Made by a program: the position numbers and the translations under genes. A model generated the notes under the pieces. It searched no databases. It saw only the letters and a program-made list of their open reading frames with translations, and was not told the origin of the DNA. A stretch of DNA of 64,000 nt, taken from assembly GCA_020746875.1 (NCBI GenBank), contig JAGTJL010000039.1:1-64000 (forward strand), read 5' to 3'. This stretch comes from Rhexocercosporidium sp. MPI-PUGE-AT-0058 (Eukaryota; Ascomycota; Leotiomycetes; Helotiales). Shown piece after piece: positions 60,026 through 64,000 of the stretch; the first letter of the stretch is position 1; every line of letters starts with the position of its first letter.

Positions 60026-60672
60026 CCAACTACAGTTATTCTTAGCTTTAGGACTATTTAAGGTGTATTTAAAGCGGCTGAAGGCCGTACACTGTTGATG
60101 CGCTAGACAAAACAATGCAATACACTTATTTCCGCGCCTTATTATCCAGTGCTAGAGCACCATTGCAGGATGGCAGATTAAGATTGTTTTCACTAAGTAC
60201 TAAAAGAGCAGCTATTATCAGTATCAAAGTGAAAACGCCTGAATCAGCTTGGACAGTTGTAAGCTCACGTGTTAAAGAAAGACTTACTGCCTAAACTGAC
60301 ATGACTACGGTCTAGTTGCTAGAGTTTTCAAACTGCATGCAACCCCGTGTCCCGCACCAACATAGCCAGGCTACTCGAAGGGAACGGCGGACAAGCATAC
60401 GACAAGGGAATTCACTAGTGGTAGACACTGTTTATGTGGCCCAATAATGTGCAATTCTAAACCAAAGAAAGAAGAAGGAATAGGGGCCGGGAAAAGGAAG
60501 CTATCTACAGGCGTGCGCTAGTGCGCTAGTGCGCCACGTGACATGCGCAGAGCCGCATATGCGCAGACGCATAACACATATTTAGCTATCGATCTATCCA
60601 TTCATCTATCTATCCTGTCTTACTCAATAGGGTGTTATTAAGGTTATAATATGAGAACAAGCGGACAAGCCA
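60026..60672. other. downstream region of the PKS gene, no gene seen
   Basis: Holds the 3' end region of the minus-strand PKS. A compact stretch at 60517-60570 is rich in GCGC, with GTGCGCTA repeats and a CACGTG site. An ATCTATC microrepeat follows near 60592. Confidence 0.4.
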
Positions 60673-63600
60673 TTACTCTAAAAGCTTAATCAGCTTTAAC
60701 CCCCACCCAGTCATCTAATTTCAGATAACTACTATTAGTAATATAACTACAACAAATAGGGGTAGATGAGCTGAATGACTTACGTTTGGTGCTCTCATCA
60801 TGGAAAAGTGATTACCATCAGCACGGACTACACTTACCGAGCTTCCTAGAAACTCGTTCCACCCAAGTGACCCTTCGGGACGATCGTCCAAGAACCATTG
60901 AGCAACTCTCTTCTCTTTGTGCGTGAATAGAGGCCGGGCGACTCGGTTCTGCTTGTCGACTCCCTCTCGCGCCGAGAAGAGCACAAAGTGCGGGACCCTC
61001 CGACCCGGTATCGGCCTCGCCTGATACGTAGCCAGCTGTCGCCTCGCCTGCGTAAAGTGATAGCTCTTAAGCAGGCCGTCATTCTTCATCTGGCAGTCCC
61101 TGCCCTCGTAGTCTACGCCTGAGAAATCCCCAATCGACTCTAGATGGTCGACCAGGGCGCTCGATAGAGAGGTAGCAAAGGTAGGACAGGCCGTGTCGAT
61201 TAGGAATACCTTTTCTACCACGTCGGCTTCCTCGAGCAGTTGCCGTGCGATCTCGTAGGCCACCACACCGCCAATCGAGTAGCCGCCAATGAGGTACGGG
61301 CCCTCAGGCTGTCGCCGCTTGAGTTCTGCAAGATACATGGCCGCCAACTGCTCGATAGTGGGCGTGTGACACAGCCTCAGGTCTAATTCCGCGGCCTTGT
61401 TCTTCATCGTGAAAGGGTTGTTCAGCGCGAAGAAAGACACGTTTTCAGCCCGTGCAAGCAGCGGCGCAAGGGGCCTAAAGACAGCGGCGGACCCGGTCCC
61501 GTCAGGGACGAGAAAGAGGTTTCGACTGGCCCCCGAGGAGGCCGCGGCGGTACCGCGGTGCAATAGTATCGAGGTAGCCCTGGTCAGGCAGGGCGGATCG
61601 GGTTCGGTAGCCAGGCCGCAGATGACGCGTACGCTGCGCGACTCACGCGTTGCGCCCTCGGACCAGTCGACGCATGCGAAGCCGGCGTCGCGCATACAGC
61701 GCTCCCAGGCCCAGGGGCTCTGCAGTGGGTAGGCACGGCTGTCGTCGAAGAGCCACCAGCCGTCAAGCAGGCCCCAAACCAGGTCGTACCAGGCTAGTTT
61801 CTGTGTGAGCTCGACCAATGCCAGACAGCCGTGGCGAGGGTGGAGAAGCTGTCGGATGTGCGTCAGGCTGCGACGCAGGTCGCGCGTCGCGTGGACGCAG
61901 TTGCTGGATATCGCCAAATGGTAGCAGCCCAGCATGTCTATTGGCGGTGACTCCTCGATGTTGAGCTTGCGGAACTCCATTTCGGACACGCCACCGAACG
62001 CTGGCGTCATTTTGGCCTGCGCTACGAGCGAGACTGAGAGGTCAGTGAAAGTATATGTAAAGGGTAAGCCTGTCGCCCGAAGCAATGGCACTAGGTGCCG
62101 TGTAGTGCCTCCAGTGCCAGCGCCGATTTCGAGAATGCGGAAGGGCTCGCCGTCAAGCGACGCAGTGGCCTGTAAATGGATTGCTGCTGCGACAAAGTCG
62201 CTTAGCACCTGCGTGGCGGCCCATAGGTCAGGTCCATTGGTGTAGAAGTCCTTGAGGAGCGCGCGGCCGGTGTCGCTGCCGAAGAGGAGGCAGACAGGGT
62301 CGGCTCGGCCTGTGAGGCACTCAGCCAGGTGCGGTCCAAGCAGATCAAGCAGGCCGTGTGAGGATGCAAATTGGGGATAAGTCCCTATTAGCTCTGCGCT
62401 GAGTTCTCTGGCTGACTGTTTACTGGTAGGATTGCTAGTTTCAAAAGGGTTGGCTGAGCTGCGTAAAAAGCCGTCAGGCGTCCTTTTAACGACAACGCAG
62501 GCTTCTTCTAGGATGTCCCAGAGACGCGAAACTTCTCTCTGGTACTTGGGTAGCGTCGCGCCAAGGGATACGATTTTCTCCCCCTCTTTGCAGTCCTTAA
62601 TAGGACAGCCGAGCTTGTCGAAACCCTCAACAATAAAGGCAGCGACAACTTTCAACTGTTGCGGATATACGAGATCCCAATAGCTGGTTAGTTTGGTATC
62701 TTTGGCGTGCATGTCGAAATTTCCACGGACCTGCTGGAAGGCGGTGTGGATTGACACCGGGCCGTAGCCTATCGTCCGATCTTGTTTCTTGGTCCCTATT
62801 AGGGTCCCTGTCCCCGCGATAGGGGAAAAAGTACCCTGATTGATGCTGGTCCCTGTTGTCAAGCGCGCTTGGCCAATACTTAATGAAACACCCAAAGACT
62901 CGGTGATTAGATGGCAGGCTGACGCCACGTCAGTCGCTAAAGAAAACTCTGCCGACGTGATTTCAACGTAGAAAGCTTCATTCAGCTTGCTGATAATCTC
63001 CCCTGAAACGAGAGAGTCAATCCCTAAGTCTTCAAGGTTTGAATCCAGCCGGATATCCTCTATTGTCAAACCTAGAGAGTCGCTAAGGATCTGGAATATA
63101 GTATCCTGCAAAGCGGGAGCCACGTCATCGACGACAGGCTGGTGGACAGTCTTCGGCCCCGGGTCCTTGCTATCGTCCTCGCCGCTGTCCTTGGATAAGA
63201 TCAGAGCACAGAGGGACGCAACGTTGATAACCTTGGAAAACTCGTTGCTAGAGATATCCGTGTTGAACCTTTTAGAGATGCTAGCTATAATCTCTGGACT
63301 GACTAACGAATCCGCGCCGAGCTCTTCCAGGGTGCTAGTTCTTATGACTTGCTCGGCTGGTATGTCCAGAGACTGGGAGAGAACCTCTCGGACACCGCTC
63401 AGGTATATGTCGGCTGCAGCTCCAGAGCTCCTGGCTACCTCGACTGGAGCATCGATGGCAGGTAAAGGCTCATGTGTTAGGACCGCGGCAGGCTTCATCA
63501 ACGGGGTAGCTGAAAGCCGCCCGTCTCTCACCACGATGTTGGCATTGGCTCCTGCTACTAATTTAGCCAGGGAAAGGCGCGGAATTCTGGTGAACTCAAG

Positions 63601-64000
63601 GCTCTTGGCCGACCAAATAGTCTTCAAGGTCTGTTTGTCCAACGCAAATACGTCGAGCCACACCTTGTTCTGGTTCTCCCTGACGACCTGGGTATAGGCC
63701 CTAAACTGTCCGTGTGTCGGGCTCTGCCAGTTCATGGGACTGACAGTGTCTATGCCTGTGCAGATATAGGACATCCTTTCGTTCTCTCCGTCCTCTACGC
63801 CGATATCGCGCAGCGAGTGTATGAACGCGCCTGGCACCTGCAAAAAGGTGTCCACGACGAACGGGTCTGCGATGCTGTCGTTGGGTGTCCTGGCTGCGGG
63901 ATCGAGGTTATGCGTGGGTATTGCGATGTCACCCGCCCCCTCGGCGCCCTTGGCGGCCAAGTGCTTTAGACCTCGATATGGAGCAGAATACTTTGCCATG
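60673..64000 (-). CDS. non-reducing polyketide synthase, C-terminal half (PT-ACP-ACP-CMeT-TE)
   Basis: The frame enters from beyond the window and runs to 60784. A 69-base intron (60783-60715, donor GTAAGT, branch TACTAAT) and a 13-codon exon ending at 60673 follow. It is a multidomain iterative enzyme that builds an aromatic polyketide. Residue numbers count from the ATG at 63999, which is an internal Met. The C-terminal product-template hot-dog half lies at 1-165, with the catalytic Asp in FVVDTFLQVPG. ACP1 has GADSL (Ser 231) and ACP2 GIDSL (Ser 329). The C-methyltransferase spans about 430-790, with LEIGAGTGG for SAM and LLDGWWLF. The thioesterase spans about 825-1085, with nucleophile Ser 908 in GGYSIGG and a His in GNHFSMM. 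SAT, KS and AT must lie to the right. A methylated orsellinate-type acid is the expected product class. No lesion is seen. Confidence 0.95.

Noticed and set aside
62987..63697. 236-codon plus-strand open frame
   Set aside because: Exact antisense of the PKS ACP/PT region; GC-rich codon shadow without family similarity.

Overview
The window comes from a filamentous ascomycete (Pezizomycotina). Genes carry short 50-100 base introns with fungal splice signals. There are a non-reducing polyketide synthase, a HET-domain gene and a FunK1-type kinase relic. Large AT-rich tracts show the signature of repeat-induced point mutation (RIP): CpA has become TpA while CpG is kept, and TAA/TAG stand at former Gln and Trp codons. 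I cannot name the genus.

Layout. Genes of secondary-metabolism type sit on both flanks. At the left are a cytochrome P450 (minus, 3' end off the window), an intact TauD-type 2-oxoglutarate dioxygenase (6072-7257) and an MFS transporter (12373-14284, minus). At the right is the C-terminal half of a non-reducing PKS (60673 to the edge, minus) with PT, two ACPs, a C-methyltransferase and a thioesterase. About 45 kb between them is almost all mobile DNA and dead genes.

Mobile DNA. 2.5-5.8 kb holds small TA-inserting inverted-repeat elements, a solo LTR and a poly(A)-tailed retroposed insert. 7.4-12.2 kb is a Copia element with an RT deletion. 14.8-16.5 kb is a Copia gag relic. 16.87-34.99 kb is a piggyBac transposon split by a chromodomain-type Gypsy element (17979-34047), which itself contains a solo LTR with a Fot1/pogo element inside it and an 8-kb Copia. 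35-38.5 kb has solo LTRs and a Tad-like LINE end. 38.7-41.8 kb is a nearly intact MULE. 47.35-59.6 kb is a hAT relic split by a second Gypsy copy, a recombinant solo LTR, and a pogo-like relic split by another hAT. Dead host genes are a FunK1 kinase (42028-44681) and a HET gene killed by one stop codon (45571-47268).

Interpretation. PKS, P450, dioxygenase and MFS exporter are the usual parts of a fungal polyketide or meroterpenoid cluster. The sequence fits one cluster pushed apart by nested insertions, but co-membership is inference. Target-site duplications that I could match base by base give the order of many insertions.
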